This document shows, piece by piece, positions 31,201-32,116 of a DNA stretch of 32,116 nucleotides. Source of the stretch: an uncultured Gammaproteobacteria bacterium (lineage in GTDB: Bacteria > Pseudomonadota > Gammaproteobacteria > Poriferisulfidales > GCA-002705445); the NCBI GenBank assembly GCA_913042035.1, contig CAJWIN010000008.1, positions 1 through 32,116 of the forward strand. The letters are read 5' to 3'. The notes below the pieces were generated by a model. The model was not told the DNA's origin. It saw nothing but the letters and a program-made list of their open reading frames with translations, and made no database searches. The first letter of the stretch is position 1. Each line of letters begins with the position of its first letter. The position numbers were made by a program, and so were the translations under genes.

Positions 31201-31511
31201 ATATTTTTTCTTTTTCTTTTTTTCTAATCATATAAAGTATAGATAAAAAAATAATAAAAATAATAAAAATTAAAAAATATAGTAAAATAAAATTAGGTTT
31301 ATTCCATGACTTTATATTATTTAGTCTTTTTGATTCATTTATATCTTTATATTTTAAAGTATTATTTGCCATTAAATTTGACTCAGTATTTCCTACCCAA
31401 GCGTGCGATAGAGAAAATGATTTTGGATGAAAACCCCAGATCCATGGACTGTCAACTTGTATTATCTCCAACATTTCTTTAATAATTTTCTTTTCACTCT
31501 TCTTAGTAATT
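31193..31511 (-). pseudogene. C-terminal remnant of the cognate extracellular solute-binding protein (SBP family 5), lacking its N-terminus
   Basis: IIKEMLEIIQVDSPWIWGFHPKSFSLSHAWVGNTESNLMANNTLKYKDINESKRLNNIKSWNKPN then a TM segment; SBP-like residues appear to start slightly upstream of the ATG at 31474 (approximate limit 31511); overlaps yejB-type start as in an operon. Confidence 0.72.
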
Positions 31512-32116
31512 GTAGAAGCACAAAATAAAACAGAGAAATATATTACTAAATATAGCAGTATTGCTGTTCAAGAAATGAATAAATATAATATCCCAGCATC
31601 AATAACTCTTGCACAGGGAATTCTAGAGAGTGGAGCAGGGGAGAGCCGATTAGCAAAAGAAGGAAATAATCACTTTGGAATCAAATGTCATAGTAACTGG
31701 AAGGGGAAAACTATTATTGAAGATGATGATAAAAAAGGAGAATGTTTTAGAAAATATCATGATGTTACTGATTCTTATAGAGATCATTCCTTGTTTCTAG
31801 TAGAAAAGGGAAGGTACTCATTTCTATTTAAATATAAAAAATCACAATACAAAAAATGGGCAAAAGGTTTAAAAAAAGCAGGATATACTACAAATCCAGA
31901 ATATGCTAAATTACTCATTAATATAATTGAGAAAAATAAACTCTACAGATTTGACAATAATAATTTTGAAACAAAAAAGCTTTATTTTGCACATACTTAC
32001 GGACTTCCTTATTTAACTGGATTAGGTGCATATTATTTTAATAAAAAATCAATATATTTTTTAAAATCAAATACTTCATTTATATTTAGTGAAGCTAACT
32101 TTGGTTATAATTACAA
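31473..32116 (+). CDS. glucosaminidase-domain muramidase (peptidoglycan hydrolase), open at right edge, no standard start codon upstream of signal peptide
   Basis: Translation NISLIIFFSLFLVIVEAQNKTEKYITKYSSIAVQEMNKYNIPASITLAQGILESGAGESRLAKEGNNHFGIKCHSNWKGKTIIEDDDKKGECFRKYHDVTDSYRDHSLFLVEKGRYSFLFKYKKSQYKKWAKGLKKAGYTTNPEYAKLLINIIEKNKLYRFD; start set approximately; first in-frame ATG is 31575. Confidence 0.88.
   Translation, partial: MSLIIFFSLFLVIVEAQNKTEKYITKYSSIAVQEMNKYNIPASITLAQGILESGAGESRLAKEGNNHFGIKCHSNWKGKTIIEDDDKKGECFRKYHDVTDSYRDHSLFLVEKGRYSFLFKYKKSQYKKWAKGLKKAGYTTNPEYAKLLINIIEKNKLYRFDNNNFETKKLYFAHTYGLPYLTGLGAYYFNKKSIYFLKSNTSFIFSEANFGYNY

Noticed and set aside
1-32116. CRISPR arrays, transposases, integrases, phage genes, toxin-antitoxin or defence systems
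   Set aside because: None recognised; the window is core housekeeping sequence except the right-hand junction.

Overview
Low-GC, densely packed chromosomal window that is almost entirely a conserved gammaproteobacterial housekeeping neighbourhood. In coordinate order: nuoD(partial)-nuoC-nuoB-nuoA, tRNA-Leu(GAG), secG, tpiA, glmM, ftsH, rlmE, greA, carB, carA, dapB, dnaJ, dnaK, grpE, hrcA on the minus strand; nadK-recN on plus; three small membrane ORFs and fur on minus; a bamE-like gene on plus; rnfH, ratA and an NSS-family transporter on minus; smpB on plus; then a small ORF, dnaQ, rnhA, a methyltransferase and a peptide ABC transporter operon on minus. The last ~640 bp carry a plus-strand glucosaminidase-domain gene that reads as Bacteroidetes-like. 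No CRISPR, transposase, prophage or obvious defence system was seen. Main points for a second look: (1) the DnaJ in the dnaK operon lacks the whole CxxCxGxG zinc-finger region; (2) the BamE-like lipoprotein has a long acidic linker and a C-terminal NTF2-like domain; (3) at ~31.47-31.51 kb an N-terminally truncated substrate-binding protein and a start-codon-less muramidase meet head to head, suggesting a chimeric join or rearrangement breakpoint; (4) two sigma32-like promoters precede grpE and dnaK, with hrcA present but no CIRCE seen; (5) three tandem small membrane ORFs lie downstream of fur, two of them missing from the ORF track; (6) Fur lacks the usual structural-zinc cysteines. All homology calls are from memory and by eye; no searches were run.
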